NCBI RefSeq assembly: GCF_004331455.1 | Contig: NZ_SJJR01000022.1 | Span: forward strand, 39,362 to 103,361 | DNA: 64,000 nt | Origin: Micromonospora zingiberis | GTDB taxonomy: Bacteria; Actinomycetota; Actinomycetes; Mycobacteriales; Micromonosporaceae | Direction: 5' to 3' | Shown: positions 47,553-56,292 of the stretch, piece after piece | Layout of the letters: every line of letters begins with the position of its first letter | How positions within the stretch are numbered: position 1 is the stretch's first letter | Made by a program: the position numbers and the translations under genes | Notes under the pieces: generated by a model | Told to the model about the DNA's origin: nothing | The model's database searches: none | Seen by the model: only the letters and a program-made list of their open reading frames with translations

Positions 47553-50516
47553 TCAGGAGGTGGTGCAGGTGGCGCCGTTGAGCGTGAACGCGGTGGGCCT
47601 CGGGTTGGTGCCGGTGTGGGTGCCGTTGAAGCCGATGCTCACCGACGCGCCGGGCGCCAGGCTGCCGTTGTAGGAGAGGTTCGTCGCGGTCACCGCCGTA
47701 CCGGTCTGCTGGAAGGTCGCCCCCCAGCCCTGACCGACCCGCTGCGCGGAGTTCGGGAAGGTGAAGGCCAGCGTCCAGCCGTTGATCGCCGTCGTGCCGC
47801 TGTTGGTGATCGTGATGTTGGCGGTGAAGCCGGTGCTCCAGTCGTTCGTGCTCCACCCGATCCGGCAGGACGAGGTGGGTGGTGACGCCGGCGTGGTCAC
47901 GGTCACCATCGCCGACGGCGGCGAGGCGTTACCGGCCGCGTCGATGGCGACCACGTAGAAATAGTTTGTCGACTGCGGGCGCAGCCCGGTCACCGGGTAA
48001 CTGGTGCCGGCGACCGTGCCGAGCAGGACCTCACCCAGCTCCGTACGGTAGATCCGGTAACCGGTGACGCCCACGTTGTCGGTCGACGGGGTCCAGGTGA
48101 GCGTCGCTCCGGTCGAGGTGATCGCCGACGCCGTCAACCCGCCGGGCGCGGTCGGCGGGGTGGTGTCGCCCTCGTCGACGGCGGGAGTGGTCACCGTCAA
48201 CGACGGCGACGCGGTCGAGCTGTTGCCGGCCTTGTCCCGCGCCAGCACGCTGAACACGTACGTCCGGGCGGGGATCAGGTCACTTATCGTCAGCGAGTTG
48301 GTGCTGCTGTTGCGGATCAAGATCGCGTCGCTGCCGATCATGCGGATGCTCACGTTGTAGACGTCGATCCCGCTGCCGGTGTCGGTGGACGGCGGCCAGG
48401 TCAGGGTCACCGATCGGGAGGTGAGCCCGGAGGCCACCGGGGTGCCGGGGACGGTCGGCGGGGTGGTGTCCGGGGTGGACGTCGGCTCCTGCCCCCACAC
48501 CCGGGTTCCGCCGACGTAGAGCGGCACGTTGCGGTTCGGACCGGCGGTGGTCTGGTACGACGGGTCGTTGGCCGGGTTCCAGCTACCACCCTCCGGCACC
48601 CCGATCTTGAACTGCACCTCCATCCGGTGTTGCGACTGGCCAGCCGGGGCGATGGTGTGTCCGGTGCAGTCGACCTCGACGTACCAGAGGTCACCGCTCA
48701 CCTGTCGGGCCGTCGACGGCGACGGGCAGCCCTGGGTGTAGCCGGGGGTGACCTGCACCGACCCGGCGCCGTCGGTGCGGAAGTAGTAGCGGAACCTCGC
48801 GTCGGTGAGCGCCCGCGCCGGGAAGGCCGACTTGTTGTAGATGATCGCCTTGAGTCCGGTGGCCCGAGTCTCGTTCTGCATCACCGTGGTCTCCACGGTC
48901 AGCTCATCGATGTCGGGCCGCTCGACGCCGGGGAAGCCGGCCAACGGCGTACCCCCGAACTCCTGGGTGAGCCGGGCCAGCGCGGAGGTGAAACCGGCGT
49001 TGTAGTCGGTGGCGACCTCGTTCATCACGTAGTCGGACCGACTGTCGGTGTACGCGTCGTTCGGGGACGAGGGCCCGCCGACCAGGGCGCCGAAGAGGGT
49101 GTGCCGGGTCTCGGTGGGTACGGTCATGCTGTCCCACCAGGAGCCGTGCGCGGTGCGGTGGTGCGGGTTGCGCGGCGGATTGGCGCCGAAGCCGATCACG
49201 TAGCTGGAGTTGCGCGGGTTGTCGCCGAGCGCGTAGTTGATCTGCCGGACGGCGAAGTCCTTGTAGCGGGTCTTGCGGGTCGCGTCGGTGGTCTTGTCGC
49301 TGTAGACGAGAGCGGCGAACGCGGTGTTGGCCGCGTAGCGCAGCGCGCCCCACGAGTCGAGCACCGCCATCCCGCCGGGCGAGTAGCGGACCCGCTCCCC
49401 GTTCACCCCGACGGTCCAGAAATCCAGCCACCGGTTCGCGTCGTCCACGTACTTCTGCTTGCCGGTCAGGTTGGCCAGCAGCACGTACGCGCCGAACTGC
49501 TTGTTGTCCCAGGCCACCGTCCACTTGTAGGAGCGGGTGGTGGTCTGCGGCTCGGTGCCGAGCCGGTCGTACTCGCTCTCCGCCTTGGTCAGGTACGCGG
49601 CGTCGCCGGTGGCCCGGTACAGCCAGATCGCGCCCCACACCAGCTCGTCCTGGTAGCCGCTCCACGAGCGGTAGAAGCTGGTCGCGTCGGTGATGCACTC
49701 GTGGTAGCTCTTACGCACGGTGTCGGCGAAGGTGTAGAGCTGCCGCGCGTGGGTGAGCAGCCGGTCGGCGTACGCGGCGTCGGTGGGCCGGAACACCATG
49801 GACGACGCGGCCATCGCCGCCGCCGTCTCCCCCGCCAGGTCCGCGCCGCCGCAGCTCGCATCGATCTTGTACGCGGGCCGCGCCATCGGCATCACCTCGG
49901 CCGGACCCCACCACTTGTGGTCGTCGTCGCCCTTGCCCACCTGGCCATAGAGCACGTTCGGCGAGGGGTGCGCCTTGATGAAGTAGTCGTTGACGTACCG
50001 CAGGTTGTTCAGCAGGTGGGTGAGCTGACCGGAGGCGGCGTAGCCGGACCGGTACTCCACCGCACCCCAGGCGAGCATGGTCGCGCTGAACGCCATCGGG
50101 AAGCCGAACTTGACGTGGTCACCGGCGTCGTACCAGCCACCGGTGAGATCCAGCCCGACGTCCGCGCCATCCCTCAGCGCCGAGTCGTCACGCCAGGAGA
50201 CGCGGTTCCAGTCCGGCAGCTTGCCGGACTGCTGCGCCTCGTAGAACAGCAGCGACTTCTGGAGCGCCTCGGCGTAGTTGAAGGCCGGCGCGGCGGCGGT
50301 CGGGGCGGCCCCGACGGTCGGGGCGGCGACGGATCCCGTCGCGGGTACGCCGATCGCCAGCGCGAGCCCGGCGACCAGCGCGGTACCGGCGGCCAACAGC
50401 CGACGCGGCCGGTGCCGGCGCTCGCCGGCCGGCCACGACCAGCGCTGATCGACGCCAGCGGGACGGGGTCGAGGTTGGCCGGCGCCGACCCGGCGCGACC
50501 ATCCGATGTGGTGCAT
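47553..50516 (-). CDS. modular GH9 endoglucanase with CBM3, two FN3 and CBM2
   Basis: ATG start at 50516 with AGGAGC upstream; 987 residues. A long basic signal sequence (about 1-65, RRLLAAGTALVAGLALAIGV) precedes a GH9 catalytic domain with GGWYDAGDHVKFGFPMA (catalytic Asp130 and Asp133), NPHHRTAHGSW and a Glu near VMNEVATDYNAGFT. Then come a CBM3-like module (ELTVETTVMQNETRATGLKAII), two fibronectin-III domains (PPTVPGTPVASG and PPTAPGGLTASA) and a C-terminal CBM2 (CRIGWSTNDWSTGFTANITI). It is a secreted processive-type cellulase. A CebR box at 50620 links it to the cellobiose operon. The longer frame to 51314 was rejected: it crosses the operator and the neighbouring promoter. Confidence 0.93.
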   Translation of the reverse strand: MHHIGWSRRVGAGQPRPRPAGVDQRWSWPAGERRHRPRRLLAAGTALVAGLALAIGVPATGSVAAPTVGAAPTAAAPAFNYAEALQKSLLFYEAQQSGKLPDWNRVSWRDDSALRDGADVGLDLTGGWYDAGDHVKFGFPMAFSATMLAWGAVEYRSGYAASGQLTHLLNNLRYVNDYFIKAHPSPNVLYGQVGKGDDDHKWWGPAEVMPMARPAYKIDASCGGADLAGETAAAMAASSMVFRPTDAAYADRLLTHARQLYTFADTVRKSYHECITDATSFYRSWSGYQDELVWGAIWLYRATGDAAYLTKAESEYDRLGTEPQTTTRSYKWTVAWDNKQFGAYVLLANLTGKQKYVDDANRWLDFWTVGVNGERVRYSPGGMAVLDSWGALRYAANTAFAALVYSDKTTDATRKTRYKDFAVRQINYALGDNPRNSSYVIGFGANPPRNPHHRTAHGSWWDSMTVPTETRHTLFGALVGGPSSPNDAYTDSRSDYVMNEVATDYNAGFTSALARLTQEFGGTPLAGFPGVERPDIDELTVETTVMQNETRATGLKAIIYNKSAFPARALTDARFRYYFRTDGAGSVQVTPGYTQGCPSPSTARQVSGDLWYVEVDCTGHTIAPAGQSQHRMEVQFKIGVPEGGSWNPANDPSYQTTAGPNRNVPLYVGGTRVWGQEPTSTPDTTPPTVPGTPVASGLTSRSVTLTWPPSTDTGSGIDVYNVSIRMIGSDAILIRNSSTNSLTISDLIPARTYVFSVLARDKAGNSSTASPSLTVTTPAVDEGDTTPPTAPGGLTASAITSTGATLTWTPSTDNVGVTGYRIYRTELGEVLLGTVAGTSYPVTGLRPQSTNYFYVVAIDAAGNASPPSAMVTVTTPASPPTSSCRIGWSTNDWSTGFTANITITNSGTTAINGWTLAFTFPNSAQRVGQGWGATFQQTGTAVTATNLSYNGSLAPGASVSIGFNGTHTGTNPRPTAFTLNGATCTTS

Positions 50517-50619
50517 ATGACTGCTCCTGTCGGTGCGGGCGGGCAGCACCGGTCGAACCCGGGGACGGACGCGCCGGGAAAGACGGCTGCCGAAGGTGGT
50601 GGGGTGATCCGATGAGAGC

Positions 50620-50633
50620 CGGGAGCGCTCCCA
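50620..50633. promoter_or_regulatory. CebR operator upstream of the GH9 cellulase
   Basis: CGGGAGCGCTCCCA matches 13 of 14 positions of the streptomycete CebR box TGGGAGCGCTCCCA, about 104 bases upstream of the cellulase start. The cebR gene is at 56293-57339. The rest of the 360-base gap to the next gene at 50877 shows no coding sequence. Confidence 0.82.
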
Positions 50634-50876
50634 TGGATAGTCAACAATGTAATGCGACCGACGAGGGCTTGGGAAGGCCGAACCGACCGGGTGCCGTCCC
50701 AGCGTCACCACCGCCTTCGGCGTTACACCGACACGCCCACGGACCGCCCCTGACCCCCGCTCCGACCTGGCATCGAGCCCTCCCGTCCGCGCAGGTCGGA
50801 CCGTTCGCCCGAGATCAGGACACGGCTGCCGGGTGCGAACATGTGCCGTCTGTTCGATCAAGACCGGAGGAAGCTC

Positions 50877-51710
50877 ATGGCACAGCGCCGGTGCGTGGCA
50901 CGCGTGGCTGTCTCCAGCATCGCCGGCACCACCATTCTCGCCCTGGCCGCGCCGGCCTGGGCGGGCAGCGACGTCCCACTGCACTCGGCCCACCGTGGCG
51001 CCACGGCGGCGGACTTCACCCAGGAGTGCCGCGACGAGCGGTTCGCCAACCGCCCGGCCGACCACGACGGTTGGCACTTCGTCCTGCCCGGCGGGCAGTC
51101 GGCAGGGGGATTCGAGAAGCTCACCCTCACTTTCGACGCCGCCGGCAGCACGGTCACCGTCACCGTGCCCGACAGCGATGACGCCTACCCGGACGCGCTG
51201 TACGCGGCCAACGGCCGGCTCATCCACGCCTACCTGTTCACCCCGGCGGGCTGGACGTTGGTCAACGGTGGCGCCACGATCAGCGGTACCGCCGAACGGT
51301 TCAACCTGAGCCACACCTGCGCCGGCACGCCGACCTCACCGTCCCCCACGCTGGCACCGTCGCCGACCCGGTCGGCCTCCGAGTCGCCGGTGCCGTCGGA
51401 GTCCCCGTCGACCTCCGAGTCCCCGGTCCCGTCGGAGTCCCCGTCGACCTCCGAGTCGCCGATCCCGTCGGAGTCCCCGTCGACCTCCGAGTCGCCGATC
51501 CCGTCCGAGTCGCCAGTCCCGTCCGAGTCCCCGGTGCCCTCCGCGTCGCCGGTGCCCTCCGGCACCCCGGACGGCGGCGGTGGCGGCGACCTGCCGCTCA
51601 CCGGCGCGGCCGTGACCAGCATCGCCCTCGCCGGGGTTGGGCTGGTCGGCGGAGGCGTCGCCCTGCTGGCGCTGCGTCGCCGACGCGACCGGATCACCTT
51701 CACCAGCTGA
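50877..51710 (+). CDS. sortase-anchored (LPxTG-type) cell-wall protein with Ser/Pro/Glu repeats
   Basis: ATG start at 50877 with GGAGGAAG upstream; 277 residues. Signal peptide (1-29, ending APAWA), an extracellular domain of about 115 residues of unknown fold (TQECRDERFANRPADHDGWHFVLPGG, closing with LSHTC), then a 36-bp-repeat-encoded stalk of SESPSTSESP/VPSESP units (about 160-230). It ends with the sorting signal LPLTG, a membrane span and RRRRDR. A class E/D-like sortase should anchor it to peptidoglycan; none is in the window. Function unknown, possibly surface adhesion on polymer substrates. Confidence 0.85.
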   Translation: MAQRRCVARVAVSSIAGTTILALAAPAWAGSDVPLHSAHRGATAADFTQECRDERFANRPADHDGWHFVLPGGQSAGGFEKLTLTFDAAGSTVTVTVPDSDDAYPDALYAANGRLIHAYLFTPAGWTLVNGGATISGTAERFNLSHTCAGTPTSPSPTLAPSPTRSASESPVPSESPSTSESPVPSESPSTSESPIPSESPSTSESPIPSESPVPSESPVPSASPVPSGTPDGGGGGDLPLTGAAVTSIALAGVGLVGGGVALLALRRRRDRITFTS

Positions 51711-51725
51711 CCCGCCACCACCCAG

Positions 51726-51760
51726 GGGACGGCCGCCGGTGTCCCTCCGGCGGCCGTCCC
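51726..51760 (+). terminator. hairpin terminator of the cell-wall protein gene
   Basis: Perfect 14-bp arms GGGACGGCCGCCGG and CCGGCGGCCGTCCC with a 7-base loop, 15 bases after the stop codon, followed by GACTTTCTGG. Confidence 0.75.
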
Positions 51761-51789
51761 GACTTTCTGGATGGCCGCACCAACAGGCG

Positions 51790-51824
51790 GTGGGCAGGAC
51801 CCCCGCACCGGGAGTCCTGCCCAC
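51790..51824 (-). terminator. hairpin terminator of the ACT-GNAT gene
   Basis: GTGGGCAGGAC and GTCCTGCCCAC form perfect 11-bp arms with a 13-base loop, downstream of the minus-strand gene ending at 51867. It is back to back with the terminator at 51726. Confidence 0.65.
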
Positions 51825-51866
51825 CTCACCGTCCTCCGCACCGGAGGTCGGTCGTCTGAATCCCCG

Positions 51867-52925
51867 TCAGCCGCTGCTCTGCACCGGCGTCGGCACCTCC
51901 ACGGCCAGGGGTACGGTCAGGGTCAACAGTCCGGCATCCCGCTCGACGGTGGTCGGGCGGTACAGCCGGCGCAGCGTACGCAGCATCGGGGTGTTGTCGG
52001 CCTGGACGTGCAGCACCATGGCCGCGTACCCGGTCGACTCGGCCTGCCGGGTCAGCCGCCGTAGCAGGGTCGAGCCCAGCCCGCGCCGCTGCCAGTCGTC
52101 GCGTACCAGCAGCGCCAGCTCGGCCTCGTCGCCCTCGCCGAGCAGGTTCGCCATCGCCACCACCGACTCCGCCGCCCCGTCGGAGCCGGTGGTGACGGCG
52201 ACCAGGGTCAGCCCACGGGCCGGCTCCAGCAACTGCCGCAGTCGGGCCGGTGTGGGCACGGCCGCACCAAGGTAGCGCCGCTGGCGGGTGCGGGCCGAGC
52301 AGGACTCGTGCAACTCGATCACCGCAGCCAGGTCGTCCGCGACGGCCGGGCGTACGGTCAACTCGGCGCCGTCGGGCAGGACCACGGTGACCTGCTCCGC
52401 GCAACGGCGGGTCGCGGTGGCCGCCAACTCCAGCAGCGCCTGTGCCCGCGCGTACTCCGCCGGGGTGAAGCTCGGCGCGACCCGGCGCAGGTGGTACGCC
52501 CCGCCGTTGGGGTCGGCCAGCAGCATCGTCACGTCGTCGATGCCGGACCTGATGACGTCGGGTGCGGGTCGCCAGGTCACCTCGTCCGCGCCGAGCAGGG
52601 CCCGGAGCACCTCCCCGGTCGCGTCCGGGTCGCGGACCAACCGGGTCGCCAGCCCGAGCACCCGGGTCGGCTGGTCGGCCAGGCCACGCGCCTCGCTGCG
52701 CGCCACCCAGCAGTCCCGTCCCCGCCCCCGCTCCACGGCGGCGATGAGGTCCGCCTCGTCGAGGGTGTCCGGGGCGTCGACGAGGAAGTCGTCGATGGCA
52801 CCCCGCTCGGTGGTGTGCACCTGCACGGTGAGGATGTTGACTCCGCGCAACGCGAGGCTCGCCGTGAGCACCGACAGGTAGCCCGGCCGGTCGTCCACGG
52901 TGGCCCGGATCCGCCACAGCGTCAT
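51867..52925 (-). CDS. ACT-domain GNAT protein acetyltransferase (amino-acid-regulated)
   Basis: GTG or ATG start at 52925 (MTLWRIRATVDDRPGYLSV), 352 residues. The N-terminal ACT domain (about 1-70, DDRPGYLSVLTASLALRGVNILTVQVH) binds amino acids. A linker region of about 100 residues leads to a C-terminal GNAT domain (about 185-330) with the acetyl-CoA loop RDDWQRRGLGSTLLRRL. This architecture corresponds to the amino-acid-regulated protein lysine acetyltransferase described from Micromonospora, which responds to Cys and Arg. Orthology is likely but not proven here. It would acetylate acyl-CoA synthetases or similar metabolic enzymes. Another ACT protein gene is next on the same strand. Confidence 0.87.
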   Translation of the reverse strand: MTLWRIRATVDDRPGYLSVLTASLALRGVNILTVQVHTTERGAIDDFLVDAPDTLDEADLIAAVERGRGRDCWVARSEARGLADQPTRVLGLATRLVRDPDATGEVLRALLGADEVTWRPAPDVIRSGIDDVTMLLADPNGGAYHLRRVAPSFTPAEYARAQALLELAATATRRCAEQVTVVLPDGAELTVRPAVADDLAAVIELHESCSARTRQRRYLGAAVPTPARLRQLLEPARGLTLVAVTTGSDGAAESVVAMANLLGEGDEAELALLVRDDWQRRGLGSTLLRRLTRQAESTGYAAMVLHVQADNTPMLRTLRRLYRPTTVERDAGLLTLTVPLAVEVPTPVQSSG

Positions 52926-53036
52926 CGTTGCCTCCCTTCCGATGCCACCCTCGCTCCCGGCTGTTGCCGGCCGGTTGCCTCGCCGTGTCGGGCCGCGACC
53001 AGCGCTGCGGTCTACGTCACAGCTGGTCGGGGGGCA

Positions 53037-53738
53037 TCACTGGGTGGCGCTGACGGGCGGGGTCCCGACCAGGTCCAGCCGGTCACCGAGGATCACCGCG
53101 CTGGCCCGGACCAGCTGCGCCAACCGGTCCACCTCGGTCGAGTGGAAGGTCGCCGGGGTCAGCGCCGCACTGTGCTCCCGGCACACCACCAGGACCAGCC
53201 CGGCCCGGCCGAAGGGCGCGATCGCGAAGTGCCCGCCGTCGGCCATGGTCATCGACCGGGCCCGCAGCGGGGTCACCTCCGGCAGCCGCGGCGGCACGGG
53301 CGTACGCCAGCTGGCATGCCCGACCGTGGCCCCGCCGCCACCGGTCCGGCTGGCCCAGTCGACCGGGACCACGGCCGCCACCGCCCACTCGGCGGCGAGC
53401 AGCCCGGGTACCGCGTCGACCAGGGTGGCCAGCCCGTCGGCCGGGTTGGCGGCAACCTGCGCCAGCAGCTCGGCGTCCTGGCCGGTGGTGGTGGGCGCGC
53501 CGATCGCCCGCCAGACCCCGTCCACCCGTACGCCGGGGATCGCCGCCAGGCCGGCCAGCAGGCGTTCCACCCGGGCGGCACCGGGCCACACCACGGTGAA
53601 GTCGTCGACCGCCCGCCCACCGAGGCGTTCCAGCACCACCACCTGGACGATGTCCGCGCCCGACACGCCGAGGGTGCGGGCCACCTGGCCGAGCGTGCCC
53701 GGGCGGTCCGGCAGGGTGACCCGTACGCGCAGCAACAT
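53037..53738 (-). CDS. ACT-domain protein
   Basis: ATG start at 53738 with GGAGGGG upstream; 233 residues. N-terminal ACT domain (LLRVRVTLPDRPGTLGQVARTLGVSGADIVQVVVLERLGG), a second region resembling a further ACT or degenerate regulatory domain, and a C-terminal GAF-like or unknown segment (MTMADGGHFAIAPFGRAGLVLVVCREHSAAL). It has no catalytic motif, so it is probably a regulator or sensor of amino acids. The ACT-GNAT gene follows about 111 bases downstream, and the two may sense the same ligands. The longer frame to 53858 lacks a family-like N-terminus. Confidence 0.72.
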   Translation of the reverse strand: MLLRVRVTLPDRPGTLGQVARTLGVSGADIVQVVVLERLGGRAVDDFTVVWPGAARVERLLAGLAAIPGVRVDGVWRAIGAPTTTGQDAELLAQVAANPADGLATLVDAVPGLLAAEWAVAAVVPVDWASRTGGGGATVGHASWRTPVPPRLPEVTPLRARSMTMADGGHFAIAPFGRAGLVLVVCREHSAALTPATFHSTEVDRLAQLVRASAVILGDRLDLVGTPPVSATQ

Positions 53739-53886
53739 CTGAACCCCTCCGCTCGGCGGGCCGGCACACGGGCCGGCAGGCTGATCCCCAGCCTGGCAGT
53801 TGACCATTTCGTCCCTGTTGCGGCGGCATGTCCCGAGGGTCAAACCTGACCTTGACAACCCGTCCGAGCTGCCATGGACTGTCCGG

Positions 53887-55005
53887 ATGACCGATCCGGG
53901 CGCCCGCCAGCCCGCGCCGGAGCGGGCCGTCGGCGACTCCCCCGCCGGCCTGGATCTCGGCCGGCTCGGCCGCTACCTGGCCGACCGGCGGCCCGACCTG
54001 GCCACCGCCCCGCTACGAGCCGAGTTGATCACCGGCGGCCGGTCCAACCTGACCTATCTGCTGTGGGCCGGCGGGCAGGAGTTGGTGCTGCGCCGGCCAC
54101 CGCTCGGGCACGTACTGGCCACCGCGCACGACATGTCCCGGGAGTTCCGGGTGATCTCGGCCCTGGCTCCGACCGACGTCCCGGTACCGCACGCCGTGCT
54201 GCTCTGCCCGGACCCGGACGTGATCGGGGCGCCCTTCTACCTGATGCGCCGGGTGCCCGGCGAGGTGTTCCGCAGCCGGCAGCAGACCGACCGGCTCACC
54301 GCCGACCAGCGCGAAGGGCTGGCCATGGCGATGATGGACACCCTCGCCACGCTGCACGCGGTCGAGCCCGAAGCGGTCGGCCTGGCCGACTTCGGCCGCC
54401 CCGACGGCTACCTCGCCCGACAGGTGCGCCGCTGGGCCGGGCAGCTGGACCGCTCCCGCAGCCGGCCCCTGCCCGGCATCGACGAACTCCGCGACCGGCT
54501 CGCCGCCACCGCGCCCGAGGGCCGGTACCCGGGCCGCATCGTGCACGGCGACTACCGGCTGGACAACCTGCTCGCCACCGTCGATCCGGTCGCCGTCTCC
54601 GGGGTACTGGACTGGGAGATGGCCACCCTCGGCGACCCGCTGGCGGACCTCGGGCTGCTGTTGACCTACTGGGACGTGCTCGGCGGCAACGACGTCACCC
54701 ACGGCAGCGACGTCACCGACGGCAGCGACGTCGCCCACGGCAACCCGGTCGCCGACGGTCTTGGCCCGCGAGCCGGGTTCCCGAGCGGCGCGAAGCTGAT
54801 CGAACGGTACGCCGGCCGCAGCGCCGTGGACATCGGCCCGCTGCACTGGCACCGGGCGCTGGGCTGCTTCAAACTCGCCGTGATCTGCGAGGGCATCCAC
54901 TACCGGCACACCCTCGGGCAGACCCTCGGCGAGGGCTTCGACACCATCGGCGACATGGTGGCGCCGCTGATCGCCCATGGGCTGGCCGCGGCAAGGGAGA
55001 CGTGA
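53887..55005 (+). CDS. APH-fold phosphotransferase of the acyl-CoA dehydrogenase-associated type (ACAD10/11-like)
   Basis: ATG start at 53887, 372 residues; no clear ribosome-binding site, so the start is moderately sure. Aminoglycoside-phosphotransferase fold: ITGGRSNLTYLLWAGGQELVLRRPP (nucleotide loop and Lys/Arg), YLMRRVPGEVF, IVHGDYRLDNLL (catalytic HGDxxxxN) and VLDWEMATLGDPLADLG (metal-binding DxD region). Such proteins phosphorylate hydroxy-acyl groups and work with the adjacent acyl-CoA dehydrogenase, as in human ACAD10/11. An 18-bp tandem repeat inserts THGSDVTDGSDVAHG near residue 275. The stop overlaps the next start (TGATG). Confidence 0.87.
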   Translation: MTDPGARQPAPERAVGDSPAGLDLGRLGRYLADRRPDLATAPLRAELITGGRSNLTYLLWAGGQELVLRRPPLGHVLATAHDMSREFRVISALAPTDVPVPHAVLLCPDPDVIGAPFYLMRRVPGEVFRSRQQTDRLTADQREGLAMAMMDTLATLHAVEPEAVGLADFGRPDGYLARQVRRWAGQLDRSRSRPLPGIDELRDRLAATAPEGRYPGRIVHGDYRLDNLLATVDPVAVSGVLDWEMATLGDPLADLGLLLTYWDVLGGNDVTHGSDVTDGSDVAHGNPVADGLGPRAGFPSGAKLIERYAGRSAVDIGPLHWHRALGCFKLAVICEGIHYRHTLGQTLGEGFDTIGDMVAPLIAHGLAAARET

Positions 55006-56240
55006 TGGACTTCGGGTACGACGCGCGCACCGAGCAGCTACGCGCGGAGCTGACGGACTTCCTGGACCAGCACGTCTACCCGGCCGAGGCGGTGTACGCC
55101 GCTCAGGTGGCCGCCGCCGGTGACCCGTGGACCCGTCCGCCGGTGCTGACCGAGCTGAAGGCGGAGGCCCGGCGGCGTGGCCTGTGGAACCTCTTCCTGC
55201 CCGACCCGCGCTACGGTGCCGGGCTGACCAACCTCCAGTACGCCCCGCTGGCCGAGCTGACCGGGCGCAGCCCGTACCTCGCCCCGGAGGCGCTCAACTG
55301 CGCCGCACCGGACACCGGCAACATGGAGTTGCTGGCCGAGTTCGGCTCCCCCGCCCAGCGCGAACGCTGGCTGACACCGCTGCTGACGGCCGAGATCCGG
55401 TCCGCCTTCTGCATGACCGAGCCGGAAGTGGCCTCCTCCGACGCGACGAACATCGCCACCTCGATCCGCCGGGACGGCGACCACTACGTGATCGACGGCC
55501 GCAAGTGGTGGTCGTCCGGGGCGATGGATCCGGCCTGCCAGGTCTTCGTCGTGATGGGCAAGACCAACCCCACCGCCGACCGGCACCGTCAGCAGAGCAT
55601 GATCCTGGTGCCCCGCGACACCCCGGGCGTCACCGTCCGCCGGGGCATGACGGTGTTCGGCTACCACGACGGCCCGCACGGCGGGCACGCCGAGATCGAC
55701 TTCGCCGGCGTACGGGTGCCGGCGGAGAACCTGATCGGCGCCGAGGGTGCCGGCTTCGACATCGCCCAGGCCCGGCTCGGCCCGGGTCGCATCCACCACT
55801 GCATGCGTCTGGTCGGCATGGCCGAACGGGCGCTGGAGCTGCTCTGCCGGCGGGTCAGCGAACGGATCGCGTTCGGCCGCCGGATCGCCGAGCAGGGCGT
55901 GGTGCGGGAGTGGATCGCCGAGTCCCGGGTCCGCATCGAACAGGCCCGGCTGCTGGTGCTCAAGACCGCCTGGCTGATGGACACGGTCGGCAACCGGGGT
56001 GCGCACACCGAGATCCAGGCCATCAAGATCGCCACCCCGGCGATGGCGGAGTGGGTGATCGACAAGGCCATCCAGGCGCACGGCGCCGCCGGGGTCAGCC
56101 AGGACACCCCGCTGGCCGCGCTCTGGGCCCAGGCTCGTACGCTCCGCCTCGCCGACGGCCCCGACGAGGTGCACCGGGCCAGCCTCGCCAGACGCGAGCT
56201 GCGCCGCTGGGAAAGCCCCGCCCCGGGTTCGTCGCGTTAA
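55005..56240 (+). CDS. acyl-CoA dehydrogenase (ACAD11-like)
   Basis: ATG start overlapping the kinase stop; 411 residues. ACAD signatures: FCMTEPEVASSDATNIATSI (FAD loop), KWWSSGA, GRIHHCMRLVGMAERAL, ERIAFGRRIAEQGVVREWIAE, and QAHGAAGVSQDTPLAALWAQARTLRLADGPDEVHRASLARREL at the end. The arrangement kinase-dehydrogenase is the bacterial equivalent of ACAD10/11, which catabolise 4-hydroxy-acyl-CoA by phosphorylation and dehydrogenation or elimination. Its TAA stop is inside the edge of a dispersed GGGGCCCC-type element. Confidence 0.92.
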   Translation: MDFGYDARTEQLRAELTDFLDQHVYPAEAVYAAQVAAAGDPWTRPPVLTELKAEARRRGLWNLFLPDPRYGAGLTNLQYAPLAELTGRSPYLAPEALNCAAPDTGNMELLAEFGSPAQRERWLTPLLTAEIRSAFCMTEPEVASSDATNIATSIRRDGDHYVIDGRKWWSSGAMDPACQVFVVMGKTNPTADRHRQQSMILVPRDTPGVTVRRGMTVFGYHDGPHGGHAEIDFAGVRVPAENLIGAEGAGFDIAQARLGPGRIHHCMRLVGMAERALELLCRRVSERIAFGRRIAEQGVVREWIAESRVRIEQARLLVLKTAWLMDTVGNRGAHTEIQAIKIATPAMAEWVIDKAIQAHGAAGVSQDTPLAALWAQARTLRLADGPDEVHRASLARRELRRWESPAPGSSR

Positions 56241-56286
56241 GAAGGGGCCCCTGCTATACCGCAGGCGTTAACAAGGGGCCCTTCCT
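56237..56286. repeat. GGGGCCCC-type dispersed repeat, copy B
   Basis: In reverse complement it reads AGGAAGGGCCCCT, TGTTAACGCCTGCGGTA, then GGGGCCCCTTCTTAA. It shares a 17-mer exactly with 24961-25011 and overlaps the stop codon of the acyl-CoA dehydrogenase gene. Confidence 0.8.
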
Positions 56287-56292
56287 TGCACG

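Noticed and set aside
47542..47567. TTGATCAGGAGGTGGTGC at the cellulase stop, resembling half of the 60-bp palindrome
   Set aside because: Only about ten bases match and the second arm is missing; the sequence is explained by the CBM2 C-terminus.
50517..51314. N-terminal extension of the GH9 cellulase frame
   Set aside because: It runs through the CebR operator and the opposite-strand cell-wall protein gene, and the signal peptide begins only after 50516.
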